DNA from: Telmatactis stephensoni
Lineage: Eukaryota > Cnidaria > Anthozoa > Actiniaria > Isophelliidae
Direction: 5' to 3'
Assembly: GCA_029948255.1 (NCBI GenBank)
Contig: JALIZF010001873.1
Span: forward strand, 965,001-1,029,000
DNA: 64,000 nt
Shown here: piece after piece, positions 1-13,188 of the stretch
How positions within the stretch are numbered: the stretch's first letter is position 1
Layout: each line of letters begins with the position of its first letter
Notes under the pieces: generated by a model
Told to the model about the DNA's origin: nothing
What the model saw: only the letters and a program-made list of their open reading frames with translations
Databases searched by the model: none
Program-made: the position numbers and the translations under genes

Positions 1-167
1 GCTGGTCCTAATAAATAACTTATTGACCGAGCTTGTTCGGTTTGTTTGTTTTGCACGCAAAATAAAGAACTCAACCAAATGTCCTCCTATTCGGACCTGA
101 CGCTCGGTCAATAACATATAGGTATCCACCTTTTCTGAACAAATACGGAAAATGGTGTGTATTAAGC

Positions 168-312
168 AATTATTGGATGAGGTCGAGTAGGATATGGGGA
201 ATTATTAAGGCCGAGGTTTGTGTTATCTGCCGAAGCCTTCGGCTTCGGCAGATAACACAAACCTCGGCCTTAATAATTCCCCATATCCTACGAGAAACGA
301 ATTCAATAATTG
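168..312. repeat. Palindromic MITE-like hairpin
   Basis: Positions 187-237 and 241-291 are perfect 51 bp inverted arms separated by a 3 bp loop. A further CAATTATTG match is seen outside the arms. The transcript would fold into one long stem. The form is typical of MITE or foldback elements; no protein is encoded. Confidence 0.8.
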
Positions 313-313
313 T

Positions 314-1292
314 TTTATTATTTTTTGAAAATAATTCTTTCTCAGTTGTGCTTTGTTGACTAGAATACATGTTGTTGTTGTTGTTTTCCCGCTTTTGGCA
401 TGAATCGCATAAATTAGCGTGACGTCATACCGCAAGCTAATTTTCCATATTTGAGAAAATTGCGTCATAACTTCGAATAATGGTTTTCAACATTTTCATA
501 ACTCCAAATTTGGGCAGCAAGCCGGCGACTATGGTAATTTATCCGGTGGCTCTTAGCCAATCAAAACTCTTGAATTATTTTCAAAATATAATAATTGGTG
601 TTATTTATACAGGTAATTTTGTAAGCGCCATTCTTTTCGTGTGATATTTCAGTAAAAAAACTTTTTCAGAACTGAAGCCCTATTTGCATTAATGTAAGAT
701 AGTCATCTTAGCTTGGAACATTTGGCGAATGGATCTCACTCTTTCCTCGTACGTTTGTGCAACATTTCGCGGAGTTAGGGCAATTCATGCGGTGACTGTT
801 GGTGAACATGTTGCCCGGCAATCGCTCAAATAGTATTTCTACGTTGAACGCTGGTGCGATTAATTCCCTAAATTAAGTAATTAAGGGATTCTTTACAATT
901 TATGTTCCATTTGCAATTGTATTATTTAGTATGACTATTTGAGTGGACCGAGTGCCTGTAATTTATTAGCTGTATAGCTAAGTTCTCTTTCACTATAAGC
1001 AAATCATTTACGTACATTACAAATACTCATAATCACTACTCCGTATTGGTACTTAAGTTTTTCAAGTTTCTGAGGTCAGATATATCTGTATTCTGTAACC
1101 AAACACTAAAAATCTCTTCTAGTGGAGTTTCCATGCAAGCACTCAGAACACTGGAAGATCATCTTACCCTATTTTGCGATATTTTACGATGTTACCCTGA
1201 AAAGATCATTAATTAAAGCTTTCTTTCTTCATCTACAAGCTAGTCTCCCTCTTACCTCCACATAGGTGCGTATAGGACGCATACATAATAGT
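314..1292. other. AT-rich spacer, nothing recognised
   Basis: Reading both strands, I see no sustained open frame, RNA gene or tandem repeat here beyond a short GTT-rich run near 372-385. Confidence 0.5.
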
Positions 1293-1444
1293 TATACGAT
1301 GGTTTCGAGTGGAATACCGTGAAATATCCCACAAGTCACTTGTATTTTCTAGTATACACACGAGCTTTTAGGCGAGTGTGTATTCAAAGAAAATACAAGT
1401 GACGAGTGGGATATCCACAGTATGCCACGAGAAACTATTGTATA
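1293..1444. repeat. MITE-like inverted repeat, ~150 bp
   Basis: The left arm, starting ATACGATGGTTTCGAGTGG, is repeated with several mismatches in reverse complement at the right end, which finishes near CGAGAAACTATTGTAT. The arms are about 55 bp each and meet in an AAATACAAGTGAC-type stem. There is no coding capacity. Confidence 0.7.
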
Positions 1445-1844
1445 ACTATTGTATCCCACGCCAGAAAAAAATACAGCAAATTGGCGCAATGTATCATGGG
1501 AAGGATCAGTTGAATACCGCCGAATATACAACGGCTTTTCTGCTTTCTGATTGGCTGTATTTTTTCTGGTGTGAGATAAATAGTTATATGTGATCCTCGA
1601 AATTTTATAGACTTATGGATAAAATTTAAAGATAGTAGTGTTATGATACACTTTTCCAGTTTTAATTAGTTTTTGGTTTACCGCGTTAGTTTTAATAATT
1701 TGGTGGTTTATAGTCTTCAGTATGCTGTCATTTTGCTGACAAGAGTAATTTCAGTTTAGAATATCAAAGTATAGAATATCAAAGTAGGGAATTCCCCTTG
1801 GCTTTAAGAAACAATAGATTAACCTTGACATCTCTGGAATAATA

Positions 1845-2209
1845 GGGACCTTAAGCAACGAAGACGGCAACGAGGACGACGACGGCATAAGACAATGGCC
1901 TTAATTACAAAATACAATAAACGCACGTGCAAATGAGAAGGGCTGTAAGGAAATTAACCGTATTCTGCAAAACTACAACGTGAAAAGTCCAGATTTCACG
2001 CTGTGTAGAGAACGGGAACTTGAGGACGCAAACCAGTTTATTTTCCGTTCGCCCAGAAACTCTCTCTTTCATTTTCTTTCATTTCAAAACTCTGATCTGA
2101 ATGACAATTCAAATTAAATAAGCGAAAAAAATTGCAGTAAATATTGCGCTTGAATACTTTTTGACGTCCCGTTTTCCCTGCCGTCGTCGTCGTGGTTGCT
2201 TAAGGTCCC
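1845..2209. mobile_element. 365 bp MITE with GGGACCTTAAGCAACG ends and TA duplication
   Basis: The left end GGGACCTTAAGCAACGAAG and the right end GGTTGCTTAAGGTCCC are inverted copies. Both are followed inward by CGACGACGG-type runs. TA sits immediately outside each end (1843-1844 and 2210-2211), fitting a TA target duplication as in Tc1/mariner or similar superfamilies. The element is non-autonomous with no open frame; the superfamily is an inference. Confidence 0.8.
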
Positions 2210-2211
2210 TA

Positions 2212-5200
2212 ATATCCTAGCCGACAACATTTGGCCTCCGTTTCCCATGATTGGCAATGTTTCACGTGCAACCAATCACATTGGAAAAGGCGCCGTCCAA
2301 TCTGATTGTGTTTACCAAAACACCCATCCTTGCGGTTCATTGAGGCCTGTCTCACAGGACATTATAAAAGAGAGAGTTACTCAAATAGATAGACTTCCTT
2401 TTAGACCTAGAGCTAGATATGTGTACAAGTCCTTAGAGTATAATAAAACAAAGCCTACAGCGAAGGAACTGTCTCGTCGTAGAGTTAAAGGTTCATCGCC
2501 AGCTCTTGTATAGAACCTACACGTTTGGACCTAGCAGTCCCTCGTAACAGTAGAGCTAAAATGAAGTACAAGGGTCAAGAGTAATACTCAACTTATCATT
2601 CAAACTTAACGTAACATCAACGTATCATTACTGTGTTTTTACCTATTTTGCTTCTACTATTTTATACTTAACTTAGTTTAGGTTTAATTGATTTATCTAT
2701 GAATATAGTTCTACCATCTTTATTTATCATTTTAGGTTTTCACCCATTTGTAGAGTATATATAGTTTGAGTGCCACTTGAAAATTATCTCACGATAAAGG
2801 TGTCGTCCTCCTTAAATAAAATAGTATTAGACATGACAATCTACCGGCCTTCCTTTCACAAGACTCCGTAGCAACGTATTCGCAGACGCAGAATCGTTTT
2901 TATCACATTATTGGTTTGAGAAATGAAGCAAGCAAGCAAGCACTGCTAATGAACAGTTGCTGATTATCAGTCTGCGTATACGTCAATTCTGCTTCTGCTT
3001 CTGCTTTTGCCCTCTTGAAAACCCAGAAGAATCTCTGAACTTAATCCATGTCCATGAGAGGATTCAGGGGCCGGGGGAGGGGGTGTTTGAGCGGGGGTGT
3101 CTGGTAACTATCCAACACCCATTTTGCAGCAAACCAATAATAATCTTAAACCTTTCCCTTAAATAAATATCTATCGTTACAATCTTTTTGCAACATGTCT
3201 CTGTCACCCCTTCATTTCAGAATTCCTGGAACCGCCTTTGTAGTCGTTGATTCTCGATTAAAAGGTGCACTTTTCACCTTCTCATTTGAAAATCAGTCAC
3301 ACTAGAACACTTTATTCATTAGAACACTTTATTCATTAGAACACTTTATTCATTAGTATAAATCTCACCTCTTTCACTTTAATTCTCAGTGCACCTTATC
3401 ATATCATCACCCATACCCTGATATCACCCACTATACCTTTCCACTAGACCTTTCAAAACCTTTGAATAAAATTAGGTAATTACTCTGCTTATCTTGATTT
3501 TCCCGATCTCTTACTGCCTGTTATTATCGCCTCTAACGAATCTTCAGTTTACTAGAATTTGTCGGCTATCTATCTTTAATCCCCTTTTATTATTTTTGAT
3601 GGTTCTTCTTGATAGCTTAATCCCTTAGTTGTGTATATAAATAACTTAAATAGTGATGTTTACAGTATAGTATAAAAAGAAGATTGAATATAGTAATTCT
3701 TTGTCTTTTCTATTATTCTTTTTTTTATTTTCTAAAAGATATCAACATGTCAAGTTACCTGACACGACGGCCATTAAATTCTTACATTCATTGTTCGTAA
3801 TAAAAAGGCCGACTAAAAGGGATTAAGGCTTGTTTTTGTACTTTTAGGCATGGTGTCTGAGAGGTGGTTTTGAATTTGTCCTTGGAAATCTCCATTCTAT
3901 CAGCAGGAATCTTTGTGTTTTAACTACGCAAATAAAAGGCTTTTTTTTTTAATATAGGACAACCGCGCTGTGGTCTACATAGTAAAGGTCCCTCACCAAG
4001 CTTTTATTGTTATTCATTAAACTCTTAAATTCAAAAACAGTTCATCAAGGTTTGTGGTCTGGATGTACCTGTTACATAATTGTACCATTTACATGCTATT
4101 TACATGTCATAAACAGAACTTATTAAAATGGCTGGATTTAAAAGCCATTTTAGCCACGCAAATATACTTACTTTGTATCGAAATCATTATAAAAAATCCC
4201 TTTATACATTGAGCTTATAAACTAATCGACGTGATAAAGGATAAAGCCACGAGGATGCCTTTAAGACGTATCGCACATACAACATTATTTAACATGGGAC
4301 ATTACCATAAATGACCATTGTTATAAGTAAAATCATCAACCACAGTGCACTGCTTCGGTTTGTTCACTGCATAAGTGGCTAGAACCATTCAGTGTAGCAA
4401 ATATCTACGAACAGAGAGCCAAGAAAGGACTTTATCTATTTTTAACACCCTAGAGGACAGGTGATATTGAAACTGTACTGACATTGTTACCGATATCTTA
4501 AAATTTATTTGCCTGTGGTCAGATTAAATTAGCAGTATTTTGGCATACAAATTCTCGTTCTGCTCTACGTGTGTCTGACGAATAGAGAGGTAAGAAAGGA
4601 AAAATATAATTTTGTTAACATTTAGAGTACAGCTAACTGATTCAAACTGTTACTGATATCTTACCATTTTATCTGTGTATGGTTAAGTTATATTACTACT
4701 GATTTTGAATATGGTTTAACGGCGGTGTGTGCAGAATGACTTCTAGTTCCTTCACTAAACATATAATGGTGCACGTGGTCAAATCTGACGAATAGATAAA
4801 TAGATATAGGTAAAATCCCTTCTTTTGAGAAAAAACAAAAACAACAAAAACAGTTATAAATAAGAAAATAATAATAAGCGGAGCTAAAAATAAGACATCA
4901 AACAGAACAAACACTTAATGAAACAGAATACAAGTAGATAGATAGAGTGACTGTGTAAGACCCCTACTGTTTCAATCTATTGCGGGGTGCACTTTTGTTC
5001 AATTGAAACCTTCACTCCAACGAATCGAAAAGACAATGCGATGTTATTCAGAGTAAGTCAACAGTCTTGGTTTCAGGATCTTGGAATACCGTGGAGATTT
5101 TCGCAACAAAACTGCTGCAATCGACCCAACCAACTAATGTTGTATTGTATTACAAACAAAAACAAAAAAAGAGAGAGAAAAGAAAGAATTGAATATGAAA

Positions 5201-5298
5201 TCGCCCCTGAAAATCACTGAGTTGAAATCTCTGCACTACTGAAAGCAAAAACTTAAAACAAAATAAGGAAAGGAGATGGAATACAAATAGCAAAGCAT
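2212..5298. other. AT-rich spacer without recognisable gene
   Basis: An open frame at roughly 2196-2513 starts inside the preceding MITE, has a low-complexity basic C-terminus and matches no family I know, so I do not call it. A small direct triplication of an ATTAGAACACTTTATTC unit lies near 3300-3356. The rest is AT-rich with no splice-bounded coding segment. Confidence 0.45.
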
Positions 5299-5514
5299 TA
5301 AAAATAAAATAAAATAAAATAAAATAAAATAAAATAAAATAAAATAAAATAAAATAAAATAAAATAAAATAAAATAAAATAAAATAAAATAAAATAAAAT
5401 AAAATAAAATAAAATAAAATAAAATAAAATAAAATAAAATAAAATAAAATAAAATAAAATAAAATAAAATAAAATAAAATAAAATAAAATAAAATAAAAT
5501 AAAATAAAATAAAA
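5299..5514. repeat. (AAAAT)n microsatellite
   Basis: About 43 uninterrupted copies of the pentamer AAAAT. Because five is not a multiple of three, all three minus frames stay open and translate as a five-residue F/I/L/Y pattern. These are artefacts and not proteins. Confidence 0.97.
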
Positions 5515-6069
5515 TATGCCACATATATAGCCATATGTCTGTATGCCATGTTTCAAAATGATACAGTATTTACGGAAACTGTGTAATCGCCAACTTGAAT
5601 AATAATTTTTTAGAAGAAAAATAAATATCGCGACTCTAAAACATACTTCTTCTCTTTATGTGGTCTGTTAGACTGTGAAAAAAACATGTACACTCGTTAA
5701 TTGAATTATTCAGAAAAAAAAACTGAAGTAAAAGTAATCATTACGAATCTGTGATTTCTTGGATGTCGACGTCACAGGCGTCATAATGCACAAAGGTTAT
5801 TATATTTCGTGCTTTTAGGGTTCACTAATTATGAATTTGCCGGGTTTGCTGTACACCCGTTAGAAATTATCCATTGTGTTTTAGCGTTTGTTATCAATCG
5901 TAAAGCCGACCGTCTTCGCAAGAAAAAAGATTCAATTCGTAATTCGTATGCAAATAGATTCGTGATTCTGTCATTAGTTTATCCGACCATCTTTTTAATA
6001 CTTCCTGTTCGGTTCTTCTATTAACTAACAAAAGACTATCAAACAGCATGCGAGTCAGCTATATCACCC
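5515..6069. other. Spacer, nothing recognised
   Basis: AT-rich sequence with no convincing coding frame or repeat. Confidence 0.4.
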
Positions 6070-7330
6070 ATGGATGATGGCAGCGGTGGGATGCATTGCT
6101 TGCAACGAAGTAATGGCATTTTTATCGCTCAATATGTGTTGCTGTACGGTTTTTGTTGGTCATTCACTGGCAAACTTAGACGCTATAATTTCTAAAAGTA
6201 ATTCCCATGTGAATTCGCAGCTGGCAGCGGTGGGATGCGTTACGAAGCGATGCTCTTATCACCGCCCTTACAGAAGTCAGTGTATGGCTTCCTTTGGTCA
6301 TACAGTGACAATCTTAGCTTAGACGATGTAATTTCTAAATGTTATTTGAGAGCTTAAGCTTTAGGTACACGGGAAAGGGTAGACGTGGGAGAGGATCCCG
6401 CTGCCCGTCTTTTTCGCGCCCGGCGTTACGCATTTGGTAGTTAAACGTGAGCATGACTTTTCACGTCTACGGCAAACGCGAAATGACTCACTTTCTCGTT
6501 GAAACGGCAACGTAGACACAACAACAACAACAACAACAAAAACAACAACAACAACAACAACAGCAAAATAGGTCAACGTGACCCCCTCTGCCGTCTGCCG
6601 TTTCCTGTGTGTGTGAAGCTGAAGCGCTCTATTAACAAATGGTGGCAGCGGTGGGATGGTTTAAGTCCGACGACGCAATGTCAAATATTCCTATTGACCA
6701 ACATAAGTCAGTGTATGTCTTCTGTTGATCACATACTGGTAAACTAAGATGTTGTAGTTTTTTAAATGTTTATTAACAAATGGTGGCAGCGATGGTATGG
6801 TTTAAGTTCGACGACGCAATATCTATTTGAATTCTATCGCCCAAAATAAGTTAGTGTTTGGCTTCGTTGGTCATACCCTGGTAAACGTTTATGCTTTTAT
6901 TTCTAAATGGAATTAAAAAATGGTGGCCGCGGTGGCATGTTTTGAGTTCAGCAAAGCAATTACTTCTTTTATCCTCCGCTGTATGGTTGATCATAATATA
7001 ATCAGTCTTTACCTCATCAGACTAAAACTATTTCCAAGCAGTGTTTTTTTCCATAAGTTTAAAATATATCTATAAATCATAAATCCGGCTATTCCTGACG
7101 ACTGCTCCACTCAGACATTTTAAGAAATTATATTCTTATATAAGTCAGTGATATTTATTTTTTTATAAACCTTTAATAATAAAATATACAATCACTGCTA
7201 ATCTTAGTGGTTGAGCTGTCTAGCTATAAGTAAGCTAATGGTGACAGCGGTGGGATTAATTAGGTTTGATGAAAACGGTTTCTGATTTCCATCCATAGTA
7301 TGGGTCACCATATCAACTCTGTAAGACGAT
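6070..7330 (+). repeat. Degenerate tandem repeat, ~140-147 bp unit
   Basis: The anchor TGGCAGCGGTGGGATG or a close variant recurs at 6078, 6222, 6643, 6784, 6924 and 7242. Units also share a mid motif like AAGTCAGTGTATGGCTTC, a TTGGTCATAC motif and a TTTCTAAATG end. Spacing is 144, 141 and 140 bp between intact neighbours. The 421 bp gap between copies two and three contains a foreign insert of about 275 bp (near 6355-6632), and the last gap (318 bp) has lost its anchor. It looks like an old minisatellite, not a gene. Confidence 0.75.
6519..6563 (+). repeat. (AAC)n microsatellite
   Basis: A run of AAC triplets with one interruption, inside the insert that splits the ~140 bp tandem repeat. 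The insert starts and ends with GTAGACGTG- and CAACGTGACC-like sequence. Confidence 0.9.
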
Positions 7331-9826
7331 CCCGTATTTTTCTAAAGCTGGTTATTCTTTTTCAGACGATTATTTTCACAAAAGATTAAGGTAATATAGT
7401 ACTGCAAGGGCAGAAGAATTTTATTTGCTTTATTGAATTGAGCAATAAACTCTCATCAAAGAGGTTATGTTTTCCGCTTTTCAACGGTGTGCTTTCGTCG
7501 TGTCATCCTTTTATTATCTTTTATTAATTTCGTTTCTCATAATCTTTTTTTACTTTCTGAAGGATGATTCCCTTTCGAGGATGTTGTTGTCGTCTTTTGT
7601 CGATATCTCTTTTTTGTATATGCAAGAATAATGTCAAGCTTTGATCAAACACGTTACACGGAGATCTATAGTTCCATACAGACCCGAACTAAAGATATGT
7701 ACGAACAATGAAAAGGAGCAGTTATTTATTTACACTATGTATTGATCATGAAGATCATTTGGTCTTTATCAGTGCTTCAAGGAAGTAAAATGATGTGAGC
7801 GATACTGGCAGATAATATTTAGTTTGTTATCTCTACAGGACCTCAAACAAATCACTAAAAAATAAACGCATTGAGTATCCAGCATGCAATGCACTTTTCC
7901 TTCTTATTAAAAAAGTCAGTGATGTCTAAAGTAAAGTAAGTAGTATGAAAATTACCGGAAAGCACTCTAGGCTTATCACTTTGGAATGCTCCCACTCATT
8001 TCTATGAACTAATGAATTTGTTTATACGGAGCTTATCACAGCAAGCGTCCAGAAGTTTAATTTGGTTTCTTTGTGAGAAATATCTTGTCGACCATCTTGA
8101 TTACACACGAGCAGGCTAGGGAGTATACCTTATATGGCACAAGTCTGTTACATTGGTACTTATATTGTACGTAGTATAGCAGTTATTGCTTACAGGCATG
8201 GAGGGCACTAAAGGGCTCTGGTAATGGTAGGAGTCACAGATGCATTTCTCTGTACTTCAAAGCTTTGATGTACAGGTAAGATATAGGATACCATATCATT
8301 TGATCGTCTACAATATGGCAAATAGTGCACCCATAAGATAAGCTCAATGCAATCATATTCTACATGCAGCCACTCAGATCACATTAGTTATACAACAAAG
8401 TTGCAAGGAAAGAATTGAAAAAACTGAAGATCAAACGTACAGCCAAGCTGTATCTTTTAAGATTTTAGTTTGATATGTAATTGTTTTTGACTGCGAGTAG
8501 ATCAAAGATTAGTTCTAGAGCTTCAAGGTAAGTTGTATTAAGCCAGATTCAAAGAAATATCGTGGAAAGGAAGTGCAATCAGACTTCTTAACAAATGTAA
8601 AAAACAAAAAACAAAAAAATCAAGAGCACGCGTAAAGATCAAGAATTCGAAATACGATTTTGATCGCGAACTAGCTATACCACGCCAGGTTTGGGTTTCC
8701 GAGTGTAAGCGTAAAGCTGAATTTACGAATAGTCGAGCCTGGGCCGGATCGTAAACGGAATGTGTCGACGGATACTGTTCAATATCATGATTCATGTTGC
8801 ACCTGTTCTCTGAACTGAAAACCATTCAATGTATATTCGAATTCTGTATATTTACTAAGCAAATAGCAGCATTACTATTTATTATTGGTAATGCGTAATA
8901 CAGCAGTAATGCTGAAACGAGAAAACTTTATGTTTTAAACGTATTTGGAAGCAAAAAGAATAATTGAGTAATGTAGAAAATGTGATCATGCATGTGATCA
9001 TACTTAGGCTCTGAGGTAATCATTTATTCCAGATATTTTTACCATGCCTACCAACAAGTCGGTTCTTTGTAATGGGTCATAGCGACAACGCCTTCCCCAC
9101 TCTCCCCTCTCCCCTTAATTTCTTCTTGACAAACAACGCAACAAAGAAACAAAAGCAGTAATGATGTTTGCCGCCCCTTGCTACGTTCTGTCAAAGTCAA
9201 AACACCTTTTCCTCCTACCTCTTTGAAAGATGGTAAATAACAATTAACTTGTCAAACCCTTTGGATAAAGTACCCTATCAAGAGTGAATTAGCCTTTCTG
9301 ATGCGAAGTAAACATTCAACAGTATAAGTTTTTAATAGGGTAATAAATATGCAAAAAGACAATTATTGTTCTTTTATTTTTTCATATCGGTATCAATTGA
9401 TCAATACGTTCTTCCTACTCCAATGAATTATATTGGGATATTTGATTATGCTATTTAGCTACCCTCGATTTTTGAAAAGCTCTTTGGAGTATTTTCAACA
9501 TTTTGTTTGCACACTATTCTTTGCGTGTGTTTAGAAAAGCAACTTTTCAATTAGCCAAGTCTTCAATTATATTTCCTCTTGACGCGACGCTTCATATGAA
9601 ATGCTTTTAACTGACAAAAATTGCCTTCTAATTCACTATCTGATCATTACATCAACAAGCATTATCAGCTAACGTTGGCTGGGTTTTAAAGCTTTTTGTT
9701 GTTCTTACAAGCTGGGTAGCCAATTAGCAATGCTGGATCGTATTGAGCAGTAGGCTACATATCACCACCATAATACCTTTTGTAAGTATCTCTGTCGTTG
9801 GTTTCTTGAATATTTTATAGGGTCTA
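7331..9826. other. AT-rich intergenic sequence
   Basis: No recognisable gene, RNA or mobile element. A 95-codon minus frame at 8538-8825 has no known motif and no splice context, so it is not called. Confidence 0.45.
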
Positions 9827-9958
9827 CTCGTATGAAGACGAGCTGTTCCTGGTAGCCAGGGTAGCTCTTTGTATTTTCGTATTTTCAGAGTCCCCAGGGA
9901 AAAGAAAACGAAAGAGTTATCATATGGCTACAAGATAATAACTCGTCTATATGCTCAA
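9827..9958. repeat. Diverged MITE-like inverted repeat
   Basis: Imperfect arms: TACTCGTATGAAGACGAG on the left matches the complement of the ACTCGTCTATATG-type right end. The interior has the CAGGGAAAAGAAAACGAAAG signature also seen in the elements at 23580-23718 and, less closely, 16246-16362 and 39428-39545, suggesting one related family. Confidence 0.5.
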
Positions 9959-10687
9959 GGCCTTAATATGATATTCTACAAAAATCTACATGAGTAACGT
10001 TTGTAGGCTGTACTAATCACTTATATAAAGTTTTATCGCTCATTGACAAGGTTTATCTTGTTTTTGGCACGGAATTTAAAGAAAGCAAAGGCTTTTCAGT
10101 TTTTTTTAATTATTAGCTTATTCTATGCACAGTTGTTAAAAACTTGATACACAGAAGTTGCCTGAGGCTTCGCTTTTGGAAACAGAAGTTGGTAGCTGCT
10201 GTCTATTTCCTGCTGATTCTTTCTTTTTTTTTACATGAAAAAAATCGGAGACGATATTTAGTGAGTATACTATGCTCACAAATGGTTTGACTACCTCCAT
10301 GTCGATAGACCAACTCAAAGTTCGTGTAATATTGCATACACACCGGCAAAGAACGGTAATTTTCTCCAACAATGAAGCAAGACGTTTTTCGCAACTCATT
10401 TATCATTTGGTTTGGATTGGTGTTAGCATCTCACAGTGAGTGACCCATCGAAAAGAAAAATCTGCATTCGATCGTAACGACACGAAATCCCTTTTCCCCA
10501 ACCTCCCCTCCCCTCCCCTCCCATCCCCCAACCCCTTCCCCTGTCTCCATCACTACTACAACGTCGATTTGAATCTAACTTCCCAAACGACACCGAGAAA
10601 ACCATATTTTACTTTTTTGTATTACAGCGCCGAAAATCGTTGCATCGCGACAGTATTATTCCAACTTTCATTATAATTTGGTCTTTT
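9959..10687. other. Spacer, nothing recognised
   Basis: AT-rich, with a short C-rich CCCCTCCC run near 10501-10530. No gene found. Confidence 0.4.
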
Positions 10688-10789
10688 GTGATCCGTCAAT
10701 TATCCTTGGGGGCGGAGCTTATTTCAAATCAACCAATGATTGGACAAAATGACATAAGCTCCACCCCAAAGGATAATGGATGGATCAGA
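10688..10789. repeat. ~100 bp MITE-like inverted repeat
   Basis: TGATCCGTCAATTATCCTT and GGGGCGGAGCTTAT on the left pair with the complements ATAAGCTCCACCCC and AAGGATAATGGATGGATCA on the right. The arms are about 36 bp. The large TIR element beginning at 10791 abuts its right end. Confidence 0.7.
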
Positions 10790-10790
10790 A

Positions 10791-13188
10791 CACGGGCGAT
10801 AGGATAATAATCATCTGAAAATTTACTTAAATAAAAAGACAGTATTTATCAATTACCTTGAATTACTGTTATTTTGCCTTTTTGTATTCCTCCCAACGTT
10901 TTAGAAAGCCAAATAGTCTTTTACAAGGCCCGTAACTTCTTTAAAACTCCAACCGATGCGTTAGAAATCCGTACGGTTCAACTGTAGCCAACGGTCTGTT
11001 GACGCGAACATGATATCCCCTCGCCAGTAAACGCGGTTTAATCATTGACAAAGGAAGCCTGGAGATGTTAAGAGACCAGGGTAGGCAACAAGCCCCGGTT
11101 CCATTGTTCTCTCGTCTTCCAATTATCGTAGTTCGAAAGTGACATTTGTGGGGGACAGTGATGACAGATTTTGCCCCTTATACAAACAACCCCAGCGCTC
11201 ACTGAACTTTACGTGCATGCATGCCTGGCCAAAGTCTTGTCAGCACCACGGTAAAGCAAACACAGACTCATTCCTTGTCAAATAGTTTTTCCGATCATCG
11301 CGAAATAACGCTCATTTCATGTCAAATAGTTAGTTTCTCCGATCATCGCGAAATAACGGTCAAGAAAAATAATGGTTTAAACACGGTTTAAAGAAGAGTT
11401 TCAGTGGCTTTTTGTACCATTTAACCCCGGGGGGTACTTGACCAGGATTTGGGTGGGGATTTTCCGCTGGGATCCTAAAACGGTTACCCTGTTTTTGACA
11501 GAAAAACGCAAAATACCATACCCTGTTTATGACAAAGTATAATAATTGCAGAATGTAATGTACTTACACAATGGTGTTGCGCGAACTCGCTCCTCATCAA
11601 CCCAGACAAAACAAAGGTTTTGGCCGTTGGAGTACCACAGCGCCTGAAATCCCTGCCTCCATTCTCATTAACACTACTTGGTAAAGACATCGAAGTTGTC
11701 CCAGCAGCTAAAGATCTTGGAGTTATCATCGACAAATGTCTGAACTACAACGAACATGTAACTAAAACCGCATCAAGCTGTTTCTACAAACTTAGTAGAA
11801 TCAATAGAATTAAGCACCTATTAGACACTAAGACTTTGATACTGTTAATTAGTTCATTTATATTCTCTTCATTATTTTATTGTTCTACCGTATGGAGTAA
11901 CACTACGAAAGCAAACAAAAACAAGCTACAATTAGTACAAAATTACGCAGCAAGAATCGTCCTTGGTCTAAGGAAGTATGACCACATCTCTGAAGGACTC
12001 AAATCACTTAAATGGCTAAACATCCAAGAAAAACTGTATCTAAATGATTGCATTATGTTACACAAATGTGTCTATGGAAATGCACCGCGATACTTATCCA
12101 ACAAGTTTGTACGAAGGAACAAGATACACAAAAGAAATACCAGGCAAAACCAAGACCTCGATCTACCAGTTTGCAGATTAGCAACGGGCCAACGAGCATT
12201 CACATACAGAGGAGCTAAAATGTGGAATTCATTGCCAAATGAATTAAAGTCTACAGAGCAAATAAAGATTTTTAAGAAACGTCTTATTAATAATATCATA
12301 GTATCTCGTTAGTATGTATAATTTTCTCTTTTTATATTTATATTCGAAATTTTTAAGAACTGTACAGTATATTTAGTATATTAGTATATTGTTGCTGAAA
12401 AGCCTTTTTAAGGAGCACAATAAAGTTTGTATGTATGTATGTATGTATGTATTTGTTTCTAATGTAAATGAGTTTCATAACGAGTTTGATGCGATCGTGA
12501 TCGCAGACAGATCGTTGCCATTGTGGCTAGCTAACGACTAAGGTTGATGAGAAAGCTGCTACCCTGGAAATGACAAGAAGCTCAAAAAATTGCAAAAAGG
12601 ATACCCTGTTTATGACAGGGAACTCGAAAAACCATACCCTGTTCAGCGGATCATCCCCGTATAGTAAATATATGAGAGTACCCCCCCCCCCCCCCCTCGG
12701 GCATTTAACGTAATCTGTGTTTGCTTTACCGTGGTGCTGACAAGACTTTGGCCAGGCATGCATGCACGTAAAGTTCAGTGAGCGCTGGGGTTGTTTGTAT
12801 AAGGGGCAAAATCTGTCATCACTGTCCCCCACAAATGTCACTTTCGAACTACGAAAATCGTCAGACGAGAGAACAATGGAACCGGGGCTTGTTGCCTACC
12901 CTGGTCTCTTAACATCTCCAGGCTTCCTTGTCAATGATTAAACCGCGTTTACTGGCGAGGGGATATCATGTTCGCGTCAACAGACCGTTGGCTACAGTTG
13001 AACCGTACGGATTTCTAACGCATCGGTTGGAGTTTTAAAGAAGTTACGGGCCTTGTAAAAGACTATTTGGCTTTCTAAAACGTTGGGAGGAATACAAAAA
13101 GGCAAAATAACAGTAATTCAAGGTAATTGATAAATACTGTCTTTTTATTTAAGTAAGTTTTCAGATGATTATTATCCTATCGCCCGTG
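10791..13188. mobile_element. DNA transposon with ~475 bp terminal inverted repeats
   Basis: Positions 10791-11266 and 12714-13188 are near-identical inverted copies, beginning CACGGGCGATAGGATAATA and ending with its complement. ATCAGAA is directly repeated immediately outside both ends (10784-10790 and 13189-13195), giving a 7 bp target duplication. The interior holds two tandem copies of a ~40 bp GATCATCGCGAAATAACG segment (11279-11360), CCCCGGGGGGTACTT-type repeat sequence, a LINE fragment and a poly-C tract (12681-12696). No transposase is present, so it is non-autonomous. A 7-8 bp duplication with ends starting CA would suit P- or hAT-type superfamilies, but that is only a suggestion. 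Confidence 0.85.
11572..12312 (+). pseudogene. 5'-truncated LINE reverse transcriptase C-terminal part
   Basis: The open frame enters at WCCANSLLINPDKTKVLAVG, the segment that closes the palm region in jockey/CR1-type reverse transcriptases (compare the WC..N.L.LN..KT pattern). It then runs to a stop at 12312. Downstream are the usual family C-terminal features: LGVIID, YCSTVWSN, QLVQNYAARIV, LYLNDCIMLHK and the final RGAKMWNSLPNELK block. After the stop come an AATAAAG-type sequence and a TATG/GTAT simple repeat at about 12428-12451, which looks like the LINE 3' tail. The endonuclease and catalytic YADD region are missing, so this is a dead 5'-truncated copy inserted in the surrounding TIR element. 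Confidence 0.88.

Noticed and set aside
2196..2513. 105-codon plus frame
   Set aside because: Begins inside a MITE and has no recognisable motif; splice or transcript support would be needed.
5150..5556. Three overlapping minus frames rich in F, I, L and Y
   Set aside because: They translate the AAAAT microsatellite and its flanks; no domain or start context.
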